From: Rubrivivax sp.
Lineage (GTDB): Bacteria; Pseudomonadota; Gammaproteobacteria; Burkholderiales; Burkholderiaceae_C
Assembly: GCA_021297985.1 (NCBI GenBank)
Contig: JAJTGU010000029.1
Span: 1-40,457, forward strand
Direction of reading: 5' to 3'
Length of the DNA: 40,457 nucleotides
The position numbers were made by a program, and so were the translations under genes. The notes beneath the pieces are model-generated. The model was not told where the DNA came from. It made no database searches and worked only from the letters and a program-made list of their open reading frames with translations. Within the stretch, counting starts at the first letter, position 1. Each line of letters starts with the position of its first letter. Positions 8,784-17,962 of the stretch are shown here, one piece after another.

Positions 8784-9575
8784 CTAGGCCGAACCCGGGC
8801 CATACGGCCGGACCATGCGCAGCCACTTGTGTGCCGGCAACCCCAGCTTGCCGAATCGGGACTCGATGGCTTCGGCCCGCGCCTGCAGCTCGTCGCGGCC
8901 GGGCACGACCACACCGCGGCCGGCCACGACGACCGTGTTGCCCTCGCGCGTGGGCCGCAGGCTCCAGACCTGGTCCGGCCCACAGGCTGCGGCCAGGCGC
9001 GACAGGCTGTCGGCAAAGCTGGCATTGCGGCCAAAGAGATTGACCGCCATCACACCGCCATCGGCGCACAGCACGCGGTGGCAGTCGCGGTAGAAGTCCA
9101 CCGAGTCGAGCACCGGCGCCGCCGCCTCCTCGTCGTACAGGTCCACCATCAACAAGCGCACGCTCCCTGCGTCGGCCTGGGCGAGCCAGTCGGCCGCGTC
9201 ACCCCGCACCACGGTGCAGGCCGCAGGCAGATGGAACCAGGCCGTGTTGGCGGCGATGACCTGCGGGTTGAGCTCGACCACGGTGGTTGGCATCGCGAGC
9301 TGCACCGATGTGAAGCGCGTCAGGGCCCCTGCCCCCAGGCCCAGTTGCACGGCCTGCCCGTCGGCCCAAGCCTTTGCGGGTGGATGACCGGCTGGCGGCT
9401 GCGGCAGCCACAGCAACACGGCCAGCATGCGCTGCACGTACTCGAGCACCACCTGCTGCGGCCGCGCGATCTTCATCGCGCCCTGCACCCAGATCGAGTC
9501 CAGGTGCAGGTAGCGGATGCCGCCGAGCTCGCTGAGCGTGGCGTCGGGCAAGGTCTTGTCGGGCTGGCGCGGCAT
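8784..9575 (-). CDS. Spermidine synthase-like (SpeE superfamily) methyltransferase-fold protein
   Basis: The protein has 263 residues. The Rossmann-like part shows QLGLGAGALTRF (glycine-rich nucleotide loop), VVELNPQVIAAN (acidic residue after strand 2), VVRGDAADWL and LLMVDLYDEEAA, the pattern of spermidine synthases and related aminopropyltransferases. It lacks the extended N-terminal strands and the GG(x)DG polyamine motif of true SpeE, and resembles the short SpeE-like proteins common in Burkholderiales whose substrate is unknown. It sits alone, on the same strand as its neighbours, with 45-60 nt gaps. Aminopropyl transfer should not be assumed from this sequence. Confidence 0.82.
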   Translation of the reverse strand: MPRQPDKTLPDATLSELGGIRYLHLDSIWVQGAMKIARPQQVVLEYVQRMLAVLLWLPQPPAGHPPAKAWADGQAVQLGLGAGALTRFTSVQLAMPTTVVELNPQVIAANTAWFHLPAACTVVRGDAADWLAQADAGSVRLLMVDLYDEEAAAPVLDSVDFYRDCHRVLCADGGVMAVNLFGRNASFADSLSRLAAACGPDQVWSLRPTREGNTVVVAGRGVVVPGRDELQARAEAIESRFGKLGLPAHKWLRMVRPYGPGSA

Positions 9576-9633
9576 GGCGGGACGATAGCCGCGCTTGCAC
9601 CTTGCGCCGGGCTCAGACTCTCGCGGCCGGCTC

Positions 9634-10104
9634 TCAGCGCCCCGGCGCCAGCTCCAGTGTCCTGCGCGAAAGGATGATCGACCCCAGCTCTCGCAGCCCC
9701 TTGCCGTCGATGCGCACCGTGGTGTGCGCGCGCCGGATGCGCTCGAAGGCTTCGGCGATGCCCGGATAGCCGCGCTCGTCGTGGTAGGTCACGACCATCA
9801 ATGCGTGCCAGTCGTCATCGTCGGTGCCGCTGTCCAGGAGCCGGTAGTCATCCATCAGGCCCTGCAGCTTGGCGATGCGGTCCATCTCGAACCAGTTGGC
9901 GACGATGAACTGGGCCAGGCGTTCACGCTGGCCCGGCAAGGCCCGCAGGAACGTGAGTTCGACCGCGCGGCGGGTCGGGGCCGCCGCCGCCGGCTGGGGC
10001 TGGGCCAGGGCGGGGAGGACTGCGCATCCGCCGAGCGTGGCGGACAGCAGCCAGTGGCGGCGCGAAGGGAGGGGCAGCCGGATGGGCGATTCGAGTGTGG
10101 TCAT
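9634..10104 (-). CDS. Small exported protein, possible Tat-dependent lipoprotein, function unknown
   Basis: The chosen ATG at 10104 gives 156 residues; the open frame extends to 10221 but would run through the divergent regulator region. The N-terminus carries PSRRHWLLSATLGGC, a twin-arginine-like motif (SRRHWLL) followed by a short hydrophobic core and an LGGC sequence that could be a lipobox. The mature part, about 115 residues, reads VELTFLRALPGQRERLAQFI and looks like a compact alpha/beta fold of the dimeric barrel kind, but no family is recognised with confidence. It is divergent from the YhaJ-like LysR gene (83 nt between starts), so it is a likely target of that regulator. Confidence 0.7.
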   Translation of the reverse strand: MTTLESPIRLPLPSRRHWLLSATLGGCAVLPALAQPQPAAAAPTRRAVELTFLRALPGQRERLAQFIVANWFEMDRIAKLQGLMDDYRLLDSGTDDDDWHALMVVTYHDERGYPGIAEAFERIRRAHTTVRIDGKGLRELGSIILSRRTLELAPGR

Positions 10105-10152
10105 GGCGGCGTATGCTGGGTCCCGTGGCGTGTGGAAGAAAGCGGAAAGTTC

Positions 10153-10167
10153 CGAACGACTCGTTCG
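10153..10167. promoter_or_regulatory. Candidate operator: inverted repeat CGAACG-ACT-CGTTCG
   Basis: A perfect 6+6 inverted repeat with a 3-nt centre lies 21 nt before the GTG start of the LysR gene, inside the divergent interval shared with the small exported protein gene. LysR proteins bind interrupted dyads in such intervals. The dyad is seen directly; its use by this regulator is inferred. Confidence 0.4.
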
Positions 10168-10187
10168 ATGAAGCAGCAGGCTTGACC

Positions 10188-11081
10188 GTGTCCCGAATCT
10201 CGCTCGAGGCCCTGGCCGCACTCGACAGCATCGACCGGCGCGGCAGTTTCGCGGCCGCCGCTGCCGAGTTGCATCGCGCCACGTCCAGCGTGTCGCACAC
10301 CGTGCAGAAACTCGAGTCGCGCCTGGGCGTCCCCTTGTTCGACCGCGGGGGACACCGCGCTGTACTCACCCCGGCCGGGCGTGCGTTGCTGGAGGAAGGC
10401 CGGACGCTTCTCGCGGCGGCCGGCGCCCTGGAAAGGCGCCTCCAGGGGCTTGAGCAGGGCTGGGAGCGCGAAGTCGTGATTGCGGTCGACGACATCTTGC
10501 CGCTCGAGCGGGTGCTGCCGGTGGTGGGCGAATTCCTGGCGCTTGGCGCGCCAACGCACGTGCACCTGCAGCAGGAGGTGCTGGGAGGTGTCTGGGAGGC
10601 ACTGATTGCGCAGCGTGCCGACGTGGCCCTCGTCGACGTGCCGGCGGTTGCACCGCCCGACATCGATCACCGCCCGGCGGTCGAGGTGCCGTTCGTCTTT
10701 GCCGTCCCGCCCGGGCATCCGCTGCTGCGCGAGAAGCAGCCGCTGTCGGCAGCGGCGCTGCGAGCGCACCGGGCCATCGTGGTGGCAGACAGCTCGCGTG
10801 GCACGCCCTTGCACCCGGGCGCCGTGAGCGGGATGGGCACTCCTGCCGACGTCCTGGGCGTCAGTACCCTGCAAGGCAAGCTGTCCGCGCAGAAGGCCGG
10901 GCTCGGTGTCGGTTTCCTGCCGTTGCCATGGGCGGCGCCCGCCTTGGCCGAAGGCAGCCTGGTTGCCCTGCCGGTTCGGGCACCCAAGCCGTCGGCGCGG
11001 CTCAGCGTGGCCTGGCGAAGCCAGCAGGCGGGTCGGGCGGTGGGCTGGTTCGCACAGCGGCTGAGTCGGCTTTCGGGCTGA
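10188..11081 (+). CDS. LysR-family transcriptional regulator, YhaJ-like
   Basis: The GTG at 10188 gives 297 residues, the usual LysR length; an in-frame TTG at 10182 is an alternative and the frame is open to 10095. The N-terminal winged HTH is clear (LEALAALDSIDRRGSFAAAA, then TSSVSHTVQKLESRLGVPLF), followed by a substrate-binding domain with SALRAH- and GLGVGFLPLPW-type segments. The sequence resembles E. coli YhaJ across its length (SIDRRGSFAAAA, QKLE, LFDRGGHR, VLGGVWEAL). YhaJ-type regulators respond to aromatic compounds in some strains; the ligand here is unknown. It is divergent from the small exported protein and probably controls it and itself. Confidence 0.9.
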   Translation: MSRISLEALAALDSIDRRGSFAAAAAELHRATSSVSHTVQKLESRLGVPLFDRGGHRAVLTPAGRALLEEGRTLLAAAGALERRLQGLEQGWEREVVIAVDDILPLERVLPVVGEFLALGAPTHVHLQQEVLGGVWEALIAQRADVALVDVPAVAPPDIDHRPAVEVPFVFAVPPGHPLLREKQPLSAAALRAHRAIVVADSSRGTPLHPGAVSGMGTPADVLGVSTLQGKLSAQKAGLGVGFLPLPWAAPALAEGSLVALPVRAPKPSARLSVAWRSQQAGRAVGWFAQRLSRLSG

Positions 11082-11295
11082 TCGCGATGATCGGCGGCCC
11101 GATCTCGCCGCCCCGGAGCCGCCGGTCGCGGACCCGCAACCCGCCGTCGGGCGAGGGCACCGCGACCACGGGCTTCGGCCTGTCGGGCCAGGACCGAGGG
11201 CTGTGCGCGTGCGCCGGGCTGCGAGGCCGCGACCCAAGACGGGCCTGCGTCATGCTCCGACCGGCATCGGGCCCTCAAGGCGGATGTGTCTGCGG
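11082..11295. other. Gap between two convergent genes, no gene assigned
   Basis: This 214-nt stretch separates the end of the LysR gene from the end of the diguanylate cyclase gene. A minus-strand open frame (11002-11253, 83 codons) overlaps the LysR 3' end and has no binding site or recognisable family, so it is not called. GC-rich short inverted repeats are present but there is no T-tract, so no terminator of the intrinsic type is seen. Confidence 0.5.
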
Positions 11296-12372
11296 TCAGG
11301 CCAAGGCGGGCTGCGCGCCCGCTGTGGGCGAGGCGCAGCTCACGCGGTTGCGGCCATCGCGCTTGCTGCCGTACAGCGCCTGATCTGCACTTTGCGTGGC
11401 CAACTGCAGGTCGTGGTGCTCCTGCACCTGCGCAACGCCGAAGGACATGGTCACCTGCACCGTGCGCGCACCGATGTCGATGCGCGCGTCGGCCACGGCC
11501 TGGCGCAGCCGTTCAGCCACAGCCGTCGCTTTGGAAACATCGGCGCTTGGCAGCAACACCAGAAACTCCTCGCCGCCCCAGCGCGCCAGCACATCGACCT
11601 CGCGCAGGGTCTGGCGCATGAGATCCGCCAGGCTCACCAGAACCAGGTCGCCTGCCTCGTGGCCCAACTCGTCGTTGATGCGCTTGAAGAAGTCCACGTC
11701 GGCCAGCATCAGCGACACCGGTTCGCCGCGGCGCCGGCCCTGGGCCAACTCGCTCTGCGCGCGCTGGTGAAACGCGGCCCGGTTGGCCAACCCGGTCAGC
11801 GGATCGGTGGTGGCAGCAGCCAGCAAGCGGCGTTCAGCCTGGATGACGGTTGCCCGGTAGAAGGCGGCCATGGCGTAGAACATGCCGAAGACCAGCAGGA
11901 CATTCACGCCATAGGCCAACTGCAGCGCCCATGGCTGCAGCGGGCTCAGCGGGCCCAGCGCCTGGCAGGCCGCGTACAAACCCAGGTAGAAAGTCAGCAG
12001 CAGACCCACCAACGGCACGGCCCACCGCCGCGAGCTGCCGACCACGAGTGCCGGAATGAAGATCAGCAGGAAGTAATGGAAGCCGCTGTCCCAGCCGATC
12101 AGCAGCGAACCGAGCGCCGCATGCAGCATCACCTCGGCCCAGACCAGCACCGCCGCGGCCTTGTTCCGACGCTGTCCGATGAGCCAGTAGGCCGCGGCAT
12201 ACGCCAAGACGCTGACCCCGCTCAGCGCAGCCAGGAACGGCGCACCGATCACGGCGTACATCGGGATCCATGCCGCGTCGATGAGGCCGGCGACGATGAC
12301 GATGCGTTTCATCATCGCCCAGTAGGCACCCCCCGCCATGCGGGAACGGGGGCTCGTATCGGCAGTCGGCAT
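11296..12372 (-). CDS. Membrane-anchored diguanylate cyclase (GGDEF)
   Basis: The protein has 358 residues from the ATG at 12372 (a GTG lies one codon upstream). Residues about 20-180 hold five or six membrane helices of no named sensor family, including FHYFLLIFIPALVV. The GGDEF domain (about 195-345) is intact: TDPLTGLANRAAF at its start, DVDFFKRINDELGHEAGD, and the active loop RWGGEEF. The inhibitory RxxD site (REVD) lies exactly five residues before GGEEF, so product inhibition by cyclic di-GMP is expected. It makes cyclic di-GMP at the inner membrane and would oppose the HD-GYP phosphodiesterase encoded at the left of the window. The signal it senses is unknown. Confidence 0.93.
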   Translation of the reverse strand: MPTADTSPRSRMAGGAYWAMMKRIVIVAGLIDAAWIPMYAVIGAPFLAALSGVSVLAYAAAYWLIGQRRNKAAAVLVWAEVMLHAALGSLLIGWDSGFHYFLLIFIPALVVGSSRRWAVPLVGLLLTFYLGLYAACQALGPLSPLQPWALQLAYGVNVLLVFGMFYAMAAFYRATVIQAERRLLAAATTDPLTGLANRAAFHQRAQSELAQGRRRGEPVSLMLADVDFFKRINDELGHEAGDLVLVSLADLMRQTLREVDVLARWGGEEFLVLLPSADVSKATAVAERLRQAVADARIDIGARTVQVTMSFGVAQVQEHHDLQLATQSADQALYGSKRDGRNRVSCASPTAGAQPALA

Positions 12373-12477
12373 CACGGGAATGTCGGTGTCGCAGCAGGCG
12401 ACTTGAGCGCTCCGGCGTGCAAACTGCGCTGTTGGGCCCCGTCCTGGCTCCCCTGCCCCCGTCGACCCCGCTCGCGT

Positions 12478-12996
12478 TCAGCGCCGCAACACCCCCGCAG
12501 CCACGAACGCTTCCTGCCAGGCCTCCAGCTTGCGATCGAAGCTCCAGCTCGCATTGGCAGGGCTCGACGATGGCAGCCGGAACACCGGCAGGCCCAAAGC
12601 CGCGGTGACGCGCATGGCGCGTGCGGACTCGCCGCCGTTGTGCGCGATCGCGCGCAGGCCCGGCGCCCGGCGGCGCAGCGAGGTCAGGTCGTTGGGCACG
12701 GCGTCTTCGATCGCCGAGTCGAGGCTGCCTTCGCGTCGGCAATGGGCGTACACATCCCACAGGCCAATGCCCTGGCGGCGCAGCGCGGCGAGGCGTTCCG
12801 GATAGGTCATCGCGGCCATCGCCTCGCCGGTCAGCGCCGCGAGCAATGGCCAGAACTGGTTGCGCGGGTGGGCGTAGTACTGCCCGGCCGCCAGCGACGC
12901 CACGCCAGGAAAGCTGCCCAGCACCACCAGCCGGGTGCTGCGCGCGACCACGGGCGGCAGGCCCGCCAGGGTCGGCCGTTCCGGCGTCCCCTTCAC
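12478..12996 (-). CDS. DNA-deoxyinosine glycosylase (Mug/UDG superfamily, HDG type)
   Basis: Starting at the GTG at 12996 gives 172 residues, the family length; the frame is open much further upstream, but that part lies over the tatD-like gene. The start overlaps the TGA of that gene (GTGA), which indicates translational coupling. The key region VVLGSFPGVASLAAGQYYAHPRNQFW has the glycine-rich, GSFPG and YYAHPRNxFW signatures of hypoxanthine/uracil glycosylases of family 6, and LPSSSPANA near the end matches the second DNA-binding motif (SPANA). The enzyme would remove hypoxanthine (deaminated adenine), or uracil, from DNA as the first step of base excision repair. The nearest neighbour is a nuclease-like TatD protein, which fits a DNA repair pairing. 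Confidence 0.88.
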   Translation of the reverse strand: MKGTPERPTLAGLPPVVARSTRLVVLGSFPGVASLAAGQYYAHPRNQFWPLLAALTGEAMAAMTYPERLAALRRQGIGLWDVYAHCRREGSLDSAIEDAVPNDLTSLRRRAPGLRAIAHNGGESARAMRVTAALGLPVFRLPSSSPANASWSFDRKLEAWQEAFVAAGVLRR

Positions 12997-13862
12997 GAGG
13001 TGCCCCGCACCGCGGCAGCCAGGCGTGGCAGCGCGGCCAGGGTGTTGGCAGTGGCGACCTGCGCGGTCCGGGCCGTCGTCCAGCCACGCAGTTCGGCCAG
13101 CACGGCCGCAATGCGCGGCAGCTCGGCGGGTTCGTTGCGGCCCTGCGCGGCCCCGGCCGCACGGTCGGCCGCCTTGCGGTAGATCCAGTGCGGCGGGATG
13201 TCCGGGGCATCGGTCTCGAGCACCAACGCCTCGGCGGGCAGGCTGCGTGCCAGCCGGCGCAAGTGCAAGGCCGTGTCGAACGTCAATGCGCCGCCAAATC
13301 CAAGCCTGAACCCGCGATCGACAAAGCGACCGGCCTGCTGCTCGCTGCCATTGAAGGCATGCGCGATGCCACCGGCCACCGGCACCCGCCTCAGCCCGGC
13401 CAGCAAGGCATCGGCCGAACGACGCACATGCAGGATCACGGGTAGGCCGGCGTCGCGGGCGATCTTCAGCTGCTCGACGTAGAAGCGCTGTTCGCGCGCC
13501 GGGTCCGGGCTGGGGACAAAGTGGTCCAGGCCGATCTCGCCCACGGCCACCAGCAGCGGATCGTCGTGCCAGCGCACGACGGTCGCCCGCAGCAACGCCA
13601 GGTCGTCGTCGGCCGAGTGCCGCACCCAGAGCGGGTGGATGCCGATCGCATACGGCAGGCCGTGCCTGTGGGCGAGCCGCCGCAGGTCCTCGAAGTGCCG
13701 CACATGCACGCCCGGCATCACCAGCGTCCCGACACCGGCGGCCCGTGCCCGCGAGACGACGGCGTCGCAGTCGGGATCGAACTCCGGTGCATCGAGGTGG
13801 CAGTGGGAATCGATCCACTCCCCAGGGTGCGACGGTGCGACGGCAAGCTTGGCGGTACTCAT
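12993..13862 (-). CDS. TatD-family metal-dependent hydrolase / DNase
   Basis: The protein has 289 residues from the ATG at 13862 (MSTAKLAV); an in-frame start at 13895 exists but lacks support. Metal ligands are visible in order: DSHCHLD (about 19-25), GEIGLDH (about 110), LHVRRS, HAFNGS and ETDAPDIPP. These match the TatD TIM-barrel family, magnesium-dependent 3'-5' exonucleases and DNases implicated in repair and RNA quality control. The stop codon overlaps the GTG start of the deoxyinosine glycosylase gene. The gene is divergent from the HtrA-like protease with 100 nt between starts. It is one of several TatD paralogues expected in such a genome (YcfH/YjjV type), so no specific symbol is given. 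Confidence 0.9.
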   Translation of the reverse strand: MSTAKLAVAPSHPGEWIDSHCHLDAPEFDPDCDAVVSRARAAGVGTLVMPGVHVRHFEDLRRLAHRHGLPYAIGIHPLWVRHSADDDLALLRATVVRWHDDPLLVAVGEIGLDHFVPSPDPAREQRFYVEQLKIARDAGLPVILHVRRSADALLAGLRRVPVAGGIAHAFNGSEQQAGRFVDRGFRLGFGGALTFDTALHLRRLARSLPAEALVLETDAPDIPPHWIYRKAADRAAGAAQGRNEPAELPRIAAVLAELRGWTTARTAQVATANTLAALPRLAAAVRGTS

Positions 13863-13962
13863 GGCGCAGCGGCAATGATCGCCCAACGAGTCCACTCGGC
13901 ACGCGTGCGGTGCAGGCTCGTGCTACTGTCGGCCCCAGTCGATCTGCAGGTCCTGTCCGCCC

Positions 13963-14820
13963 ATGTCCAAGGCCCCGCTGTACAGCCGTTCGCCGCGTCG
14001 CGCCTCACTGCCGGCCGGCTTGCCCGCCCCCGTATCGGGGCAACCCGCCGCCACCCCAGAGCCAGAACGGGCGTCGCCCGCGCCGTCGGCTCCGGCCGGC
14101 CGTGGCTCCGACTGGATGCGGCGCCATCCGACCCTGATCGCCGTCGGGCTGACCGTGTTGATGACCGTGCTGGCGATGCTCGCATGGCAGCGCCTGGCGG
14201 GCAGCTCCGGGCAGCGGATCACCCAGGCCGACATCGACCGCGCGGTGCGCGAGTCGCTCGAGAAGGAGCCGCTGCCGTCCGAGGAGTCCAAGGCCTACGC
14301 CGCGATCCTGCCCAGCGTGGTGCGCGTGATCGGCCTGATGGACGAGGCCGACACCGGCGAGTCCAACGCCGAGCAGCGCGCGCTCGAACGCAGCCTGGGC
14401 AGCGGTGTCGTGATCGTCGACAACGGCACGATCCTGACCAACCTGCACGTCGTCTGGGGATCCAAGCGGGTCGTCGTGGTCTTCGCCAACGGCCACCGAA
14501 GCGACGCGCAGCTCGTCGGCGCGCAGCCCGAGAACGACCTCGCCGTGCTCAAGGCCAGCAGCCTGCCCGACGACCTCGAGGCCGCGACCATGCGTTCCAC
14601 CGGCGACCTGCAGCCCGGCGACAAGGTCATCGCGGTCGGCCATCCGTTTGGCATCGGGCCCTCGGTCAGCAGCGGCGGGCCCCTGGTGACCATGGACGGC
14701 CACGTCGTCGGCATCGTCACCGCGATCCTGAACCCCAGCGAAACCCGCACCTTCATCGGCATCGGATTTGCCGTCCCGATCGAAAACGCCGCGTCCGCGG
14801 CCGGCCTGCATCCCTTCTGA
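13963..14820 (+). CDS. Membrane-anchored HtrA/DegP-like serine protease with an apparent internal deletion
   Basis: The protein has 285 residues. A cytoplasmic Pro/Ala-rich N-terminus (1-50) is followed by one membrane helix (about 55-80) and a trypsin-like domain. Histidine of the triad lies in ILTNLHVVWG and aspartate in PENDLAVLK. After GHPFGIGPSVSSG the chain jumps straight to GPLVTMDGHVVGIVTAIL. In the usual family these are separated by about 35-45 residues, including VVSGL and the loop ending in NPGNSGG, so the strand region before the catalytic serine is missing; only an SSGG remains, at 14668-14679. No PDZ domain is present. It opens the MoxR-DUF58-VWA run, where such proteases are commonly found. 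Activity is doubtful as sequenced; a sequencing or assembly error is possible. Confidence 0.85.
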   Translation: MSKAPLYSRSPRRASLPAGLPAPVSGQPAATPEPERASPAPSAPAGRGSDWMRRHPTLIAVGLTVLMTVLAMLAWQRLAGSSGQRITQADIDRAVRESLEKEPLPSEESKAYAAILPSVVRVIGLMDEADTGESNAEQRALERSLGSGVVIVDNGTILTNLHVVWGSKRVVVVFANGHRSDAQLVGAQPENDLAVLKASSLPDDLEAATMRSTGDLQPGDKVIAVGHPFGIGPSVSSGGPLVTMDGHVVGIVTAILNPSETRTFIGIGFAVPIENAASAAGLHPF

Positions 14821-14833
14821 AGACGCCCCCACC

Positions 14834-15837
<1,004 letters not shown>

Positions 15838-15838
<1 letters not shown>

Positions 15839-16854
15839 TGGCCGCTCCGCTGACCTCGTCCGAAAGGCTGCTGCGGCGGCTGGAGTGGAACGTGCTGCGC
15901 CGGCTCGACGGCGTGCTGCAGGGCGACTACCGCACGCTGTGGCGCGGTGGCGGGGTCGACCTGGCCGATCTGCGCGAATACCAGCACCACGACGACGTGC
16001 GCCACATCGACTGGAACGTCACTGCACGCCTGCAGCAGCCGTACGTGCGCCAGTACACCGAGGACCGCGACCTGACGGTGTGGTTCCTGCTGGACGTGTC
16101 CGGCAGCGTCGACTTCGGGTCCGCTGAAACGACCAAGCTCGCGGTCAGCGCCGGTTTCGTCGCGACCATGGCCCGGGTCTTCACGCGCCACGGCAACCGC
16201 GTCGGCGCGGTGGTCTACGGCCAGGGTGTCGACGGCGTTCTGCCTCCGGGTACCAGCAGGCGCCATGTGCTGACGCTGATCCAGCGCATGCTCGCCGCAC
16301 CGAAGCGCGGCGCGTCGTCCGCGGGCACCGCGGTCAAGCGCCAAAGCCAGGTCGACGGCACCGACCTCGCCACGCTGCTGAAGGCTGCCGACGGCGTGAT
16401 CCGGCGCCGCTCACTGGTGTTTGTGGTGTCGGACTTCATCAGCCGCCCGGGCTGGGCCGAAGGTCTGGCGCGCCTGGCCCGGCGTCACGAGCTGGTCGCC
16501 GTGCGCCTGATCGATCCGATGGAGCTCGCGCTGCCGGACGTCGGACTGGTGACGCTGCAAGACGCCGAAACCGGCGAGCAACTCTTTGTCGACGCCTCGG
16601 ATCCGGCGTTCCGCGAACGCTACGCCGACCTGGCCCAGAAGCACGACGAGGCCACGATGGCCGCGCTGGCCGACAGCGGCGCCGACGTTCTGGAGCTTGC
16701 GACCGACGACGACCTGCTCGACACCCTGCTGCGCATGGCCGACATGCGCCGCCAGCGTGCCCGGCGCAAGGCCCTGCCCCGTGGCCCCGCCCAACTCCGC
16801 CGCGCCGCGCCGATGGCGGCCGGGACTTCATCGCTCGCGAGGACTGCCGCATGA
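15838..16854 (+). CDS. DUF58 domain protein (VWA-like), MoxR partner
   Basis: The protein has 338 residues, and its ATG overlaps the TGA of the MoxR gene. The DUF58 signature EYQHHDDVRHIDWNVTAR lies at about 44-61, followed by a von Willebrand A-like fold with the MIDAS sequence LLDVSGSVDFG (about 85-95) and SLVFVVSDFISRPGW (about 190). The C-terminal 50 residues are basic and low in complexity. DUF58 proteins are regularly encoded between a MoxR ATPase and BatA-like proteins and are taken to be part of a metal-dependent complex with them. The stop overlaps the next start (ATGA). The biochemical role is not established in the family. Confidence 0.92.
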
Positions 16855-17909
16855 GCTTTCTGTGGCCGACACTGTTGTGGTCGCTGCTGCTGCTGCCTCT
16901 GGTGGCGCTGCTGTACCTGTGGTTGCTCAAGCGCAAGCGACGCAACAGCGTGCGCCTGGCCAGCGTCGCGGTTGCCAAGCTCGCGGTCGGGGCCGGCCCT
17001 GGCTGGCGTCGCCACGTGCCGCCGGCGTTGCTGCTTCTGGCGCTGGCGCTGGGTCTGGTCGCGATGGCCAGGCCAACGGCCATCATCACGCTGCCACTGG
17101 CCGAACGCACGATCATCCTCGCGATGGACGTGTCCGGCAGCATGCGCGCCGAAGACGTCAAGCCCAACCGCCTGGTCGCCAGCCAGGAGGCCGCCAAGGC
17201 CTTCGTCAACAACCTCCCGCGGGAGGTCCGCGTGGGCGTCGTCAGCTTTGCCGGTACCGCCGCCGTCGTGCAGGCCCCGACCCAGAGCCGTGACGATGTA
17301 CTGGCGGCGATCGACCGCTTCCAGCTCCAGCGCGGCACCGCCACCGGCAGCGGCATCATCCTGTCGCTGGCGACTCTGTTCCCGAGCCACGGCATCGAGA
17401 TCCAGCACATCACCGGCCAGCGCAGCTTCCCGGGTGGCACTCCGGGGCGGGACAGCAGGCCGATCGGCACCAGCGGCGAGAACAAGCCCGCGTTCACGCC
17501 CGTCGAGCCCGGCTCCTACAGCTCGGCCGCGGTGATCATGCTCACCGACGGCCAGCGCACGACCGGGCCCGACCCGCTAGAAGCCGCGAAGATGGCCGCC
17601 GAGCGCGGCATCCGCGTCTACACCGTCGGCATCGGCACGACCCAAGGCGAGGTCATCGGCTTCGAAGGCTGGAGCATGCGCGTGCGACTCGACGAGGAGA
17701 TGCTGAAGAACATCTCGGTGCTGACTCACGGGGAGTACTACTACGCGGGCACCGCCGAAGACCTGAAGAAGGTCTACGAGAACCTGTCCAGCCGGATGGT
17801 CGTCGAGCGCAAGGAGACCGAGATCAGCGGCCTGTTTGCCGGTTTCGCGGCGCTGCTGACGCTGGTCGCGGCCGGCCTGTCGGTGGCCTGGTTCGGGCGC
17901 GTGCTCTGA
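16851..17909 (+). CDS. BatA-like von Willebrand factor A domain membrane protein
   Basis: The protein has 352 residues and starts inside the stop of the DUF58 gene (ATGA). Two N-terminal helices (about 4-26 and 55-75) are followed by a periplasmic VWA domain with a complete-looking metal ion-dependent adhesion site: DVSGS at 93-97, a threonine in the GTATGSG loop, and an aspartate in IMLTDGQRT. A last helix lies near the C-terminus (LFAGFAALLTLVAAGLSVAWF). An inserted Gly/Pro-rich loop (about 185-220) interrupts the VWA fold. It matches BatA of Bacteroides-type aerotolerance operons in layout; no BatB, BatC or BatD follows. It would form an envelope complex with the MoxR and DUF58 proteins. 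Confidence 0.92.
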   Translation: MSFLWPTLLWSLLLLPLVALLYLWLLKRKRRNSVRLASVAVAKLAVGAGPGWRRHVPPALLLLALALGLVAMARPTAIITLPLAERTIILAMDVSGSMRAEDVKPNRLVASQEAAKAFVNNLPREVRVGVVSFAGTAAVVQAPTQSRDDVLAAIDRFQLQRGTATGSGIILSLATLFPSHGIEIQHITGQRSFPGGTPGRDSRPIGTSGENKPAFTPVEPGSYSSAAVIMLTDGQRTTGPDPLEAAKMAAERGIRVYTVGIGTTQGEVIGFEGWSMRVRLDEEMLKNISVLTHGEYYYAGTAEDLKKVYENLSSRMVVERKETEISGLFAGFAALLTLVAAGLSVAWFGRVL

Positions 17910-17962
17910 GCGCCTGAGGCGGCTGGCACGACGACGCGCATCGGTTAAGGTCCCGGGGCCGC

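Noticed and set aside
5879-9677. Long plus-strand open frames (5879-8050 and 7998-9677) over the GspE-like, toroid and SpeE-like genes
   Set aside because: Low-complexity Arg/Gly/His translations that cross gene borders; the minus-strand genes are clearly real.
11002-11253. Minus-strand open frame of 83 codons in the gap between lysR and the diguanylate cyclase
   Set aside because: Overlaps the end of the lysR gene, lacks a ribosome binding site and family, and is Pro/Arg-rich as expected for random GC-rich DNA.
12997-13902. Extended N-terminus for the deoxyinosine glycosylase (474 codons)
   Set aside because: The extra part is an out-of-frame shadow of the tatD-like gene; the GTG at 12996 gives the family length and a coupled start.
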